A stretch of DNA of 64,000 bases, from positions 62,001-126,000 of the forward strand of contig NZ_JOID01000019.1 in NCBI RefSeq assembly GCF_000719865.1, given 5' to 3'. This DNA is from Streptomyces albus subsp. albus. Its GTDB lineage: Bacteria > Actinomycetota > Actinomycetes > Streptomycetales > Streptomycetaceae. This document shows, in pieces, positions 51,950 through 60,971 of this stretch. Positions within the stretch are counted from its first letter, which is position 1, and every line of letters begins with the position of its first letter. The notes beneath the pieces are model-generated. The model was not told the DNA's origin and did not search any database. It saw only the letters and a list, made by a program, of their open reading frames with translations. A program made the position numbers and the translations under genes.

Positions 51950-52569
51950 CTCCCCTCTGGCCGGCGGCCCTGACCGACGGCGACGTCACCCTGCGCCCGA
52001 TCCGCATGCGCGACCAGCGGGACTGGCGCGAGGTCAACCGCCGCAACCGCGACTGGCTGCGGCCCTGGGAGGCGACCATCCCGCCGCCCGTGGCGGGCGG
52101 GCCGGCGGCACAGCGCCCGACCTACCGTCAGATGGTGCGGCATCTGCGTTCCGAGGCGAACGCGGGCCGGATGCTGCCCTTCGTCATCGAGTACCGAGGC
52201 CGGCTGGCGGGGCAGTTGACGGTCGCGGGAATGGCCTGGGGCTCCATGTGCTCCGGGCATATCGGTTACTGGGTGGACCGGGAAGTCGCCGGGCGCGGGG
52301 TCACTCCGACGGCTGTGGCGCTCGCGGTCGACCATTGTTTCCGCACGGTGGGCCTGCACCGCGTCGAGGTGTGCATCCGGCCCGAGAACGGGCCGAGCCG
52401 CCGTGTCGTCGAAAAGCTCGGATTCCGGGAGGAGGGGCTGCGTCCGCGCTATCTCCACATCGACGGCGACTGGCGCGACCACCTCGTCTTCGCCCTCACG
52501 GTGGAGGACGTTCCCGAGGGACTGCTGGCCCGCTGGCACCGGGTCCGGCCCGGAACAGCCCACAAATAA
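51946..52569 (+). CDS. RimJ-like GNAT acetyltransferase
   Basis: A 207-residue protein with the RimJ/RimL pattern: VTLRPIRMRDQRDWREVNRRNRDWLRPWE at the start, AGQLTVAGMAW, then GYWVDREVAGRGVTPTAVALAVDHCF (acetyl-CoA loop) and RPENGPSRRVVEKLGFREEG. RimJ-type enzymes acetylate protein N-termini, but the substrate here is unknown. It overlaps mogA by four bases. The AT-richer bases after it (about 52565-52680) probably hold the sepX promoter. Confidence 0.88.
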   Translation: MTPLWPAALTDGDVTLRPIRMRDQRDWREVNRRNRDWLRPWEATIPPPVAGGPAAQRPTYRQMVRHLRSEANAGRMLPFVIEYRGRLAGQLTVAGMAWGSMCSGHIGYWVDREVAGRGVTPTAVALAVDHCFRTVGLHRVEVCIRPENGPSRRVVEKLGFREEGLRPRYLHIDGDWRDHLVFALTVEDVPEGLLARWHRVRPGTAHK

Positions 52570-52720
52570 AATATGTGTTCGATATTAAGCGGCAATAGAG
52601 CACATTCTCCGTCAGCCCGCCCCGGCAATCGGAAAAAAAGTTCGAACTATCAGCCAGATCGTGCGACACACCGTGGCAATTGGCGGATGGCCTGCTGAAA
52701 ACCCCTCTACCGTGTGAGGC

Positions 52721-53866
52721 GTGAGCAGCAGCGGCCTCATCTACGCAGTCATTGTCGGGGCCTGGGCCGCCTACCTGGTGCCGATGTGGCTCCGTAGGCA
52801 GGACGAACTCAACGAGGCTCGTCCTACGGAACGCTTCTCCACCGCCATCCGGCTGCTGTCCGGACGGGCCGGTATGGAGCGCCGTTACGCCAAGGACCTG
52901 GAGGAGCGCCACTCCGGTGAAGCGGACGACTACGTCGGCCCCGCCGAACCGGAACCGCGCGCCGCCGACCCGGAAGCGCCGACCGACACGGTCGACGTCC
53001 GGGCCTTCGCCCTGTCCGCGGCCATGCCGGTGCCCGAGTCGCTGCGCGCCGGCGACGGTGAGCACGCGCCACTCCCGGCGGACCAGGCGTCCGCCGGGCG
53101 GGACGGCCGCCGCGCCGTCTCCGTCGCCGAACGGGCCCGCCGCTCCAAGGTCCTCGCCCGCCGCCGCCGGACCACCATGGTGCTGTTCCTGGCCTTCGCC
53201 CTCGGCGCGGTCGTCGCGGCGGTCGGCGGGCTGGCCTTCCTGTGGGCCCCCGCCGTCCCGGCCGTGCTGCTCAGCTCGTACATCGTCCATCTGCGCGCGC
53301 AGGAGCGGCGCCGCTTCGCCTTCACCATGGACCGGCGGCGCGCCGAGGCCGCCGCCCAGCGGCTGCGCGAGCGCGGCCCGCGCGGTGCCCGGCAGCCGGC
53401 GAGGCCCGCCGCCGCGGACGACGCGGCGGCCGGTGAGGAGCCCGGCCCGGCGGCCGCTCCCGAGCCCGCTCCGGCGTCCCCGCACACGGCGGGCCGCCGC
53501 GCGCTCGTCGAGCAGACCGACCACGCCGAGTGGGTCGACCAGCAGCGCGAGCGCGTCCGGTCCGAGGGGGAGAGCTGGGAGCCGGTCCCGGTGCCGCTGC
53601 CCACCTACGTCACGGCGCCCGTCGCCCCCCGCGCCACCGGTGGCGTGGACCTCGACGCCCCGGACGCCTGGAGCTCCGCCCGCTCCAGCGCGGCCGGACC
53701 GTCCGCCGAGCCGTCCGCCGAGCCGTCCGCCGAACCCCAGCCGGAGCCGGGGCCCGCCGCGCGCGAGAGCCGCCGCGAGCGCGGCCGCCGCTCCCGCGAC
53801 CGGGGCCGCACCCCGCTCTTCGACCAGTACGCGGACGAGGACCGGCCGCGCGCCGCCAACGAGTGA
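52721..53866 (+). CDS. sepX: SepX/GlpR-type septal membrane protein
   Basis: A 381-residue protein. A membrane helix sits at the very N-terminus (SGLIYAVIVGAWAAYLVPMWLRRQDE, about residues 3-28), and a hydrophobic pair at about 148-190. The rest is soluble, ending in an Arg/Pro-rich tail with a triple AEPS repeat. In Streptomyces SepX supports division and hyphal compartments; its Corynebacterium relative GlpR is the membrane receptor of Glp. The glp gene 1.9 kb upstream supports the call. GTG start. Confidence 0.85.
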   Translation: MSSSGLIYAVIVGAWAAYLVPMWLRRQDELNEARPTERFSTAIRLLSGRAGMERRYAKDLEERHSGEADDYVGPAEPEPRAADPEAPTDTVDVRAFALSAAMPVPESLRAGDGEHAPLPADQASAGRDGRRAVSVAERARRSKVLARRRRTTMVLFLAFALGAVVAAVGGLAFLWAPAVPAVLLSSYIVHLRAQERRRFAFTMDRRRAEAAAQRLRERGPRGARQPARPAAADDAAAGEEPGPAAAPEPAPASPHTAGRRALVEQTDHAEWVDQQRERVRSEGESWEPVPVPLPTYVTAPVAPRATGGVDLDAPDAWSSARSSAAGPSAEPSAEPSAEPQPEPGPAARESRRERGRRSRDRGRTPLFDQYADEDRPRAANE

Positions 53867-53962
53867 TCCCCGGGCCGGATCCCGGCTGTCGGCCGCGATG
53901 ACCAGCGCGGGAACGGATTTCCAAGCTGCCCGGCCGGGATGCTAGAGTTCCTCACGTCGCAA

Positions 53963-54036
53963 GGGCCTGTGGCGCAGTCTGGTAGCGCACCTCGTTCGCA
54001 TCGAGGGGGTCTGGGGTTCAAATCCCCACAGGTCCA
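53963..54036 (+). tRNA. tRNA-Ala (anticodon CGC)
   Basis: A 74-base cloverleaf: acceptor GGGCCTG/CAGGTCC (one G-U), D arm GCGC, anticodon stem CCTCG/CGAGG with loop TTCGCAT (anticodon CGC, reads GCG), and T arm TGGGG-TTCAAAT-CCCCA. CCA is not encoded. A strong terminator follows. Confidence 0.97.
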
Positions 54037-54047
54037 CAGCGAAGCTC

Positions 54048-54083
54048 AAGAGCCCCGGCCGGAGAGATCCGGCCGGGGCTCTT
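54048..54083 (+). terminator. Terminator after tRNA-Ala
   Basis: A perfect 15-bp stem AAGAGCCCCGGCCGG with its complement and a six-base loop, 12 bases past the tRNA. It also faces the convergent thioredoxin gene. Confidence 0.9.
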
Positions 54084-54162
54084 CGCGTGCCCGAAAGCGG
54101 CCTCGCCCGGCACGCGGGCCCCGGTCGCCCGGGGCCCGTCGGGCGAGCCGGCCGCCGCCGGT

Positions 54163-54588
54163 TCAGACGGCCGGGTCGGAGGGGCCGGGGGGCTGGCTGC
54201 CGCCGGAGGCGCCGCCCTGCTGCTGCGCCGCCTGCTGCTCGGTGACGGACTGGTGGACCTTCTCCATGTCCAGGTCGCGGGCCTGGCCGATGATGTCCTC
54301 CAGGGCCGGCTCGGGCAGGGCCCCCGGCTGGGCGTACACCGCGACGTTCTCCCGGACGACCATCAGGGTCGGGATGGACTGGATGTTGAAGGCCGCGGCG
54401 AGCTCGGGCTGGGCCTCCGTGTCGACCTTGGCGAAGACCAGGTCTGAGTGGCGGTTGGCCGCCTTCTCGTACACGGGTGCGAAAGTGCGGCAGGGGCCGC
54501 ACCAGGAGGCCCAGAAGTCGATCAGGACGAAGTCGTTGGCGGAGACGACCTCGTCGAAGTTCTCCTTGGTCAGCTCGACCGTGCTCAT
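54163..54588 (-). CDS. trxA: Thioredoxin with a Gln/Gly-rich tail
   Basis: A 141-residue protein; residues 1-108 are a complete thioredoxin with the redox site WASWCGPC (about 27-34) and the cis-proline SIPTL (about 72-76). The last 25 residues are a Gln/Gly/Pro-rich tail longer than usual. It would reduce protein disulfides in the cytoplasm. It is divergent from a disulfide-reductase-type flavoprotein gene at 54800. Confidence 0.93.
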   Translation of the reverse strand: MSTVELTKENFDEVVSANDFVLIDFWASWCGPCRTFAPVYEKAANRHSDLVFAKVDTEAQPELAAAFNIQSIPTLMVVRENVAVYAQPGALPEPALEDIIGQARDLDMEKVHQSVTEQQAAQQQGGASGGSQPPGPSDPAV

Positions 54589-54799
54589 ATGTCCTACCTG
54601 CTTCCAGAGACGTCTTCTGTTCGGTCCTGCCGGAACCCTGGCCGGCTGCCGTGTCCGGGGAACGGGCTTCCGGAGATCAGGGGGAGCCTGTCCGGATCCC
54701 GCTCATTCATGTGGCCGATTTCCCGGAGCGTGGTGAGGGCGGCCGGAAAGGGCACTCGGGACTTCCACGGGTACCCGGATACGGAGAGGCGGAACAGGG

Positions 54800-56497
54800 A
54801 TGAGCCGGACGCCGGACGAGAGCGCGGCGGGAGCGGCGGAGCCGCCGGAGGCCGGAGCAGCCGGAGCGGCGGGAACGGCCGGAGCGGCGGGAGAGGCCGG
54901 GAGGACGGGAGAGGCCGGGACGGCGGGGGAGGCGCGGGAGCGGCAGGCGCCGCCTCTACGGCCCCGTTCCCGCCGGACCCCGCCCGGGATCGGTGCGCAC
55001 AGCCCCCGGACACCTCACGAACAGACGTACGACGTGATCGTGCTCGGCGGGGGCGCGGTCGGTGAGCACGCCGCCGGGAGCGCCCGTGCCGCCGGACTCT
55101 CCGTCGCGGTGGTGGAGAGCGAACTGCTCGGCGGTGACTGCTCGTACTGGGCGTGCATGCCCAGCAAGGCGCTGCTGCGGCCGGTGTCCGCGCTGGCCGC
55201 GGCGCGTGCCGTCGCGGGCTCGCGGGAGGCGGTCACCGGGCCGCTCGCCCCGGAGCCCGTACTGGACCGGCGGGACGCCTTCGTGTCGCACTGGGAGGAC
55301 GGCGGGCAGGTGGACTGGCTGCTGTCCGAGGGGGCGGAGCCGGTCCGGGGGCACGGGCGTCTCGACGGCCCGCGGCGGGTGGCCGTCCGGCCGGCCGAGG
55401 GGCCCGAGCACGTCCTGACCGCGCGGCACGCGGTGGTGGTGGCCACGGGCAGCCGGCCCAAACTGCCGGATCTTCCCGGGCTGCCCGGCGCGCGGCCGTG
55501 GACCAGCCGGGAGGCCACCAGCTCGCGGGAGATCCCGGAACGGCTGGCCGTGGTGGGCGGCGGCGTGGTCGCCGTGGAGATGGCCTGTGCCTGGCAGGCG
55601 CTCGGCTCGTCCGTCACGATGTTCGTCCGCGGTGAGGAACTGCTGCGGCGGATGGAGCCCTTCGCGGGCGAACTGGTGGCCGAGGGGCTGGCGGCGGCCG
55701 GCGTGGAGATCCGTACCGGCGTGAGCGTGGCCGGGGTGCGGCGGGCTTCCGCGGACAGCACGGTGACGCTGGTGCTGGACGGCGTCGGGGAGAGCGAGGC
55801 CGACGAGGTGCTGTTCGCCACCGGGCGGGAGCCGCGCACGGACGGCATCGGGCTGGAGACGGTCGGTCTGCGGCCCGGGGCGTGGCTGGAGACCGACAAA
55901 TCCTGCCGGGTCGGTGGTGTGGCGGGGGACTGGCTGTACGCGGTCGGTGACGTCAACGGGCGGGCGCTCCTCACTCATCAGGGCAAGTACGAGGCCCGGA
56001 CCGCGGCCGCGGCGATCGCGGACCGCGCGCGGGCCGGCGGGGTGCCGGAGACCGGGGCGGCCGAGGACACCGGGCGCTGGGGCGCGCACGTGGCGACGGC
56101 GGACACGGCCGCGGTGCCGCAGGTGGTGTTCGGGGAACCCGAGGTTGCCTCGGTCGGGCTGACCACCGCGGAGGCGGAGCGCCAGGGGTACCGGGTGCGG
56201 GCGGTGGACCAGGACCTGGGCGCCGTCGCGGGCGCCGGCCTGTACGCCGACCACTACCGGGGCCGGGCCCGGATCGTCGTCGACCTGGACCGGGACGTGC
56301 TGCTCGGGGCGACCTTCGTGGGACCGGGCGTGGCGGAGCTGCTGCACTCGGCGACGGTGGCGGTGGTGGGGGAAGTGCCGGTCGGCCGGCTGTGGCACGC
56401 GGTCCCGGCCTTCCCGACGATGAGCGAGGTCTGGCTGCGGCTGCTGGAGACGTACCGGCGGGGGACGGCGGTGCGGGGGACGGCGGCGCGGGGGTGA
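54800..56497 (+). CDS. FAD-dependent pyridine nucleotide-disulfide oxidoreductase
   Basis: A 565-residue flavoprotein of the dihydrolipoamide dehydrogenase / mercuric reductase group. The first 70 residues are Ala/Gly-rich. The FAD motif VIVLGGGAVGEHAAG is at about residues 78-92 and the redox-active pair at GGDCSYWACMPSKALLRP (about 111-128); both cysteines are present. The NAD(P) motif AVVGGGVVAVEMA (about 251-263) and a C-terminal dimer domain follow. The C-terminal catalytic His region shows LLHSATVAVV rather than a clear HAHPT, so the reaction is uncertain. Confidence 0.88.
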   Translation: MSRTPDESAAGAAEPPEAGAAGAAGTAGAAGEAGRTGEAGTAGEARERQAPPLRPRSRRTPPGIGAHSPRTPHEQTYDVIVLGGGAVGEHAAGSARAAGLSVAVVESELLGGDCSYWACMPSKALLRPVSALAAARAVAGSREAVTGPLAPEPVLDRRDAFVSHWEDGGQVDWLLSEGAEPVRGHGRLDGPRRVAVRPAEGPEHVLTARHAVVVATGSRPKLPDLPGLPGARPWTSREATSSREIPERLAVVGGGVVAVEMACAWQALGSSVTMFVRGEELLRRMEPFAGELVAEGLAAAGVEIRTGVSVAGVRRASADSTVTLVLDGVGESEADEVLFATGREPRTDGIGLETVGLRPGAWLETDKSCRVGGVAGDWLYAVGDVNGRALLTHQGKYEARTAAAAIADRARAGGVPETGAAEDTGRWGAHVATADTAAVPQVVFGEPEVASVGLTTAEAERQGYRVRAVDQDLGAVAGAGLYADHYRGRARIVVDLDRDVLLGATFVGPGVAELLHSATVAVVGEVPVGRLWHAVPAFPTMSEVWLRLLETYRRGTAVRGTAARG

Positions 56498-56852
56498 CCC
56501 GCGCGGCCGGGCGGAGGCCCGTGGCGCGGGGGTGTCCGGGCCTGAGCCGGTGGTGCTGGGGTGTCCGGGCCTGAGCCGGTGGTGCGGGAGGGCGGGTCCG
56601 GGACGATCGCGTCGGCCCCGCTGCCGTACCGGTCCGGCTTGCGTACCGGCGGCTTGGCACCGGCCCACAAGCCCCGCTTGCACACCGGCCGGGCAGGCTT
56701 ACCGGCCACATGTCGCGCTGGTTCGCGTCGCGCCGGCCCGGTCCGGCCCGCGTGCCGGACCGGTTCACGGCAGCCGTCCGGGCTTCCCCCTCGGCCGTCC
56801 GGCCCGCCGCCGTCCGTCCGGCGTGCTGCGCGGGCGCCGTCCGGCCGGCCGC
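56498..56852. other. 355-base repeat-rich gap between convergent genes
   Basis: There is no gene here. It contains the 29-base direct repeat listed next, and several imperfect CTTG-ACCGGC units between about 56636 and 56715, which make inverted and direct repeats. These could help terminate transcription from both sides. Confidence 0.55.
56531..56584 (+). repeat. Two copies of a 25-base repeat (29-base period)
   Basis: A unit that begins GGTGTCCGGGCCTGAGC and ends CGGTGGTG occurs at 56531-56555 and 56560-56584 with no mismatch. It lies 34 bases after the flavoprotein stop. Confidence 0.95.
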
Positions 56853-57416
56853 CTACCGGGCTCCGTCCGCCCCCGGGCCCGCCGCGGCCGGGCGGCGGAG
56901 TGCGGCGGCTGCCGGGTGGGCGGCCGGAGCGCCGGGGGAGACGGTGAGCGGCTTGGCGAAGCAGCGGCTGTCCGGCTCGCAGCGGTAGTAGCCGAACTTC
57001 GCGGTCGGCAGATAGCCGCAGGAGGTGTAGAGCGCGATCGCCTCCGGCTGCTTGGTGCCGGTCTCCAGCACCATGCGGGCCCGGCCGGCCTCCCGGGCGC
57101 TCTCCTCCAGCGTGGCCAGCAGCCGCCGGGCGAGACCCCGGCCGCGCGCCTCGGGGACCACGTACATCCGCTTCAGCTCGGCGTCGCCGTCCCGGTACCC
57201 CTCGGGGCTGCGGTTCTGCGCGCGCCAGCCGCCGGTGGCCAGCGGGGTGCCGTCCACGTCGTACGCGATGAGGTACAGGCCGTTCGGCGGGTCGAAGTGG
57301 GCCGGGTCCATCTCGGTGAGATCCGGGTCGCCGTAGCGCTCGGTGTACTCGAGCTGGACGCGGTCGTTCAGCTTCAGGGCGTCGGGATGGTTGTAGCGCA
57401 CGGTACGGAGCTGCAT
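56853..57416 (-). CDS. GNAT-family N-acetyltransferase
   Basis: A 187-residue acetyltransferase. The core has AELKRMYVVPEARGRGLARRLLATLEESARE (about residues 79-109, with the RGRGLA acetyl-CoA loop) and TKQPEAIALYTSCGYLPTAKFGYY. The last 30 residues are Ala/Pro-rich and probably disordered. The ATG at 57416 has only a weak ribosome-binding site but gives the expected N-terminal strand. It is divergent from the exonuclease III gene. The substrate is unknown. Confidence 0.87.
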   Translation of the reverse strand: MQLRTVRYNHPDALKLNDRVQLEYTERYGDPDLTEMDPAHFDPPNGLYLIAYDVDGTPLATGGWRAQNRSPEGYRDGDAELKRMYVVPEARGRGLARRLLATLEESAREAGRARMVLETGTKQPEAIALYTSCGYLPTAKFGYYRCEPDSRCFAKPLTVSPGAPAAHPAAAALRRPAAAGPGADGAR

Positions 57417-57482
57417 GGGCGTAATCGTACGGATGTCCCGGCCGGCCGGGGAGCCGCGCCCGCATCCCGGTATCGTGCGCTG

Positions 57483-58289
57483 GTGCTCACTGTGACCAGC
57501 GTGAATGTGAACGGCCTGCGCGCCGCCGCCAAGAAGGGCTGCGTGGAGTGGCTGGCGGCGACCGCCGCCGACGTGATCTGCCTCCAGGAGGTGCGGGCCG
57601 AGCCGGCGCAGCTGCCGGACACCGTCCGGGAGCCGGAGGGCTGGCACACCGTGCACGCGCCCGCCGCCGCCAAGGGCCGCGCCGGGGTCTCCCTCTACTC
57701 GCGCCGGGAGCCCGAGGCGGTGCGGATCGGCTTCGGCTCGGCGGAGTTCGACGCCGCCGGCCGGTACGCGGAGATCGACCTGCCCGGCATCACGGTCGGC
57801 AGCCTGTACCTCCCCTCCGGTGAGGTGGGCACCGAGCGGCAGGCGGAGAAGGAACGCTTCATGGCCGAGTTCCTCCCCTATCTGGCAGGGCTGCGGGAGC
57901 GGGCGGCGGCCGGCGGGCGGGAAGTGCTCGTCTGCGGCGACTGGAACATCGCCCACCAGGAGGCCGACCTCAAGAACTGGCGGGCCAACCGCAAGAACGC
58001 CGGTTTTCTCCCCGAGGAGCGCGCCTGGCTCAGCCGGGTCTACGAGGAGGCCGGTTACGCGGACGTGGTGCGGGAACTGCACCCGGGCGTGGAGGGGCCG
58101 TACTCCTGGTGGTCGTACCGGGGGCGCGCTTTCGACAACGACAGCGGATGGAGAATCGACCTTCACGTGGCGACGCGGGGGCTGGCCGAGCGCGCCCTCA
58201 AGGCCGAGGTCGAACGGGCGGCGAGCCACGATCTGCGCTGGTCGGACCATGCGCCGGTGACGGTCACCTACGACCTCGCGGGGGCGTAG
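57483..58289 (+). CDS. xthA: Exodeoxyribonuclease III
   Basis: A 268-residue AP endonuclease/exonuclease for base-excision repair. Motifs are SVNVNGLRAAAKKG (about residues 6-19), CLQEVRA, CGDWNIAHQEADLKNW (about 153-168), WWSYRGRAFDNDSGWRIDL and SDHAPV, all with the catalytic Asn, Glu, Asp and His. The GTG at 57483 has no ribosome-binding site, and TATCGT lies just upstream, so the mRNA may be leaderless. Confidence 0.94.
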   Translation: MLTVTSVNVNGLRAAAKKGCVEWLAATAADVICLQEVRAEPAQLPDTVREPEGWHTVHAPAAAKGRAGVSLYSRREPEAVRIGFGSAEFDAAGRYAEIDLPGITVGSLYLPSGEVGTERQAEKERFMAEFLPYLAGLRERAAAGGREVLVCGDWNIAHQEADLKNWRANRKNAGFLPEERAWLSRVYEEAGYADVVRELHPGVEGPYSWWSYRGRAFDNDSGWRIDLHVATRGLAERALKAEVERAASHDLRWSDHAPVTVTYDLAGA

Positions 58290-58556
58290 CGGGGCCCGGC
58301 CTCCGGCGCGCCCCGGCGTTCGCCGGGGCCCGGTGTTCGCCGGGGCCCGGTGTTTCGCCGGTCCCCGTCCCGTCCCTCCCGGCGCGCCCTCCGTGCCGCC
58401 TTCCCGCTCGCGCCGCCGCTCCGCCGGTCCCGGGCGGGAATCCGGCTGCACGGGGCGCGGTTTCGGACGTTCTTTCCTACGCTGGGCGGACCGGCACGGT
58501 TGTGCGACACACGGTTGCGCGACACCTCGGTCGCGCGGCAACGGAAGGGGAACGCG

Positions 58557-59399
58557 ATGCCCCGGAAGAATCTCACCGCCATGCGCCACACCCTGGGCCA
58601 CCGGGTCCGCTACGCGGTGCGCCACCCGGCCCGGGTCCCCCGGTACGCGGTCCGGGCCGGCCGTGACGCCTGGCTGCGTCTCCGCTCGCCCGACCACATC
58701 GCGTACTACCGCGCGGTGATGCGCTCGGACACGGCCGCGAGTGCGGACGCGGCCGTCGGCAGCCGCACCCATGAGCGCTGGCTGGCGCTGGGGGCCCTGC
58801 AGTTCGACTACCTGGTCGGGCACGGGCTGCGGCCGGAGCATCGCATGCTGGAGATCGGCTGCGGCAATCTGCGGGCCGGCTGGCGCTTCATCGACCATCT
58901 CGACACCGGCCACTACTACGGCATCGACATATCCCCGGACATCCTCTTCGCCGCCCAGGACACCCTCGTCCGCTGCGGACTGCGGGAGAAGCTGCCGACG
59001 CTGACGCCGGTGCGCGACCTGACGTTCGCCTTCCTCCCGGACGCGTACTTCGACGTGGTGCACGCCCACAGCGTCTTCTCGCACTCGCCGCTGCCGGTCA
59101 TCGAGGAGTGCTTCGCGCATGTCGGCCGGATCCTGGCCCCCGGCGGCTGGTTCGACTTCACGTTCGACCGCACCGAGGCGGAGGAACACCACGTCCTGCA
59201 CGAGGACTTCTACTACCGGACGGAGACGCTGACCGCCCTCGCGGAGAGGCACGGCCTCGCGGCCCGGTTCATGGACGACTGGGAGCAGCTTCCGCACGGG
59301 CAGTCGAAGATCCGCGTGACGCGCGGACCCGGCGCGGTGCGGCGCTCGGGCGAGCGGCTCGACGGCGGGGAGACGGTGAGCGGGGCCGCTCCGGTCTGA
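58557..59399 (+). CDS. Class I SAM-dependent methyltransferase
   Basis: A 280-residue protein. A basic N-terminus (about residues 1-60) precedes the Rossmann fold with motif I as LEIGCGNLRAGWRFIDHL (about 99-116), YYGIDISPDIL, and DVVHAHSVFSHSPLPVIEECF. The ATG at 58557 has GGAAGGGGAA upstream. The substrate cannot be told. In the gap before it, a 17-base unit (GTTCGCCGGGGCCCGGT) is repeated in tandem at 58318-58351. Confidence 0.85.
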   Translation: MPRKNLTAMRHTLGHRVRYAVRHPARVPRYAVRAGRDAWLRLRSPDHIAYYRAVMRSDTAASADAAVGSRTHERWLALGALQFDYLVGHGLRPEHRMLEIGCGNLRAGWRFIDHLDTGHYYGIDISPDILFAAQDTLVRCGLREKLPTLTPVRDLTFAFLPDAYFDVVHAHSVFSHSPLPVIEECFAHVGRILAPGGWFDFTFDRTEAEEHHVLHEDFYYRTETLTALAERHGLAARFMDDWEQLPHGQSKIRVTRGPGAVRRSGERLDGGETVSGAAPV

Positions 59400-59415
59400 G
59401 CAGGCCCGGGCGGGG

Positions 59416-60600
59416 CTACGGTGCCGCGGGGGGCGGGCCGTCCGCGGCCCGGGGGCCGGACGGTGCTTCGGGCCGTGCCCGCGGTGCGGGCCGGACCGCT
59501 TCCGGCTGCGCTTCCCTTTCCGCTTCCGCTTCCGTTGCCGCGTTCTCTTCCTTCGGGGCGGCTGTGCGTGCGGTGCGCCAGTCGTCCAGTTCGGCCTGGA
59601 TCCGGCGTTCCATCGCCATCGCGAGTTCCGCGTCCACGACGACCTTCGCGATGGGCCGCAGCCGCTCCACGGTTCCGGTGATCCGCTCCACCTCCGCCGC
59701 GCTGAGCGGCCGGGAGGTGTCGGCGCCGGTGGCGGTGTGGTCGAGGAGACCGGAGAGGACGTGGGTGCGGAAGAGGCCGGTGAACACCTCGGCGAGCGCT
59801 TCGGCGTGCACCCGTACCTCCCGGGCGGCGGCGAGGACGGAGGCGAGCGGCACCCCCTCGTCGACCAGCGCGCTGGAAGCCTCCAGCAGCCGGCGGCTGA
59901 CGTGCACCACCTCGTCGCCGTCCAGGGCGACATAGCCGAGGTCCAGCGTGGCCTGGAGGTTCTCGGTGGTGACGTCGCCCTCGAAGTGGTCGGCCAGTTC
60001 CTCCGGGGAGAGCCGGACGGGCGTCTCCTCGGACCAGGGGACGCTCAACGCCCCCTCCAGCCCGAGGAGTTCGCGCACGTCCCGGCCGCTCTCGAAGGCG
60101 GCGAGCAGATCGGCGATTCCGCCGAGCGTGTGGCCGCGGTCGAGCAGGGCGGCGATGGTCCGCAGCCGGGCCAGGTGGTGCTCGTTGTACCAGGCGATAC
60201 GGCCCTGGCGGCGCGGCGGCGGCAGCAGCTTTCGCTCGCGGTAGAAGCGCAGGGTGCGCACGGGCACACCGGCTTCGGCGGCCAGCTCCTCCATGCGGTA
60301 CTCGCGGGGGGTGCCGTCCCGGCTGGTCCCCTCGGCGCGGCTCGGCGGCGGGAAGCTGCCCGTCTGCCCGGCGCTGCCCGTCTGCCCGGAGCCGTTCGTT
60401 CCGCGGGCGCCCGTCCGCACCGACCCGTTCACCCCCTGCGTCCCCTCCGCCGCGCTCACCCGCTCCGAAGCCTCCACCTGCCCGGTCCCCGTCGGCCCCG
60501 TCCCGCTCGCCCCCTCCGTCTCCGTGCCCGTCTTCGCCGCCCGGCCGGGCCCGCTCCTCCGGGCGCGCTCCGCGGTGCTGTGCGCATCCTCGTTCGCCAC
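59416..60600 (-). CDS. MerR-family regulator with a long disordered N-terminus
   Basis: A 394-residue regulator. The first 95 residues are Gly/Thr/Ser-rich. The MerR DNA-binding domain follows (YRMEELAAEAGVPVRTLRFYRERKLLPPPRRQGRIAWYNEHHLARLRTIAALLDRGHTLGGIADLL, about 100-165), then a helical effector region and a charged Ala/Glu/Pro tail. The real start could be internal, near the MerR domain; the GTG at 60600 is the longest choice. It is divergent from the monooxygenase operon and may control it. The effector is unknown. Confidence 0.85.
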   Translation of the reverse strand: MANEDAHSTAERARRSGPGRAAKTGTETEGASGTGPTGTGQVEASERVSAAEGTQGVNGSVRTGARGTNGSGQTGSAGQTGSFPPPSRAEGTSRDGTPREYRMEELAAEAGVPVRTLRFYRERKLLPPPRRQGRIAWYNEHHLARLRTIAALLDRGHTLGGIADLLAAFESGRDVRELLGLEGALSVPWSEETPVRLSPEELADHFEGDVTTENLQATLDLGYVALDGDEVVHVSRRLLEASSALVDEGVPLASVLAAAREVRVHAEALAEVFTGLFRTHVLSGLLDHTATGADTSRPLSAAEVERITGTVERLRPIAKVVVDAELAMAMERRIQAELDDWRTARTAAPKEENAATEAEAEREAQPEAVRPAPRARPEAPSGPRAADGPPPAAP

Positions 60601-60971
60601 ACCGGAAGCCTAGGGCCTGTGCCCGCCCGTTCCCATCGGCCCGCGATGCCTGACGCCGCGCCCCGCCGCGCCGCCGGGCACGTCCGCGGCCCCGTCCGGG
60701 CGAAGCAGGCGGGGCCCGGCCGGGCACGACGCGGGCGGGCGTGCGCAAGGTCAGGCGCGCAGGGGGGCAGTGCCGGGCCCCACGGGCTGCGGGCGGTCGC
60801 CTTCAGCAGGTAGCCCGCGGCGGGTCGCCCGCCGGGCGGTTGGTGCAACCGCCGGTAACTTCTTTTCGCCCACCCCCTACCCACCGGTACGTTCCTGCTC
60901 TACTCTCCAAACCGTGCCAGTGATCGCTGGCGCAATTGCCCGGTGATGTACAGCGGTTCTGGAGGCTGGAT
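60601..60971. other. 371-base divergent control region between merR and the monooxygenase operon
   Basis: There is no gene here. An 8-bp inverted repeat (listed separately) and a lower-GC stretch at about 60855-60930 mark the likely promoter and operator region of the monooxygenase operon. Confidence 0.5.
60835..60853. promoter_or_regulatory. 8-bp inverted repeat GGCGGTTG-GTG-CAACCGCC
   Basis: A perfect palindrome with a three-base spacer, about 120 bases upstream of the monooxygenase start. MerR and TetR proteins bind sites of this size; which protein uses it is unknown. Confidence 0.45.
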
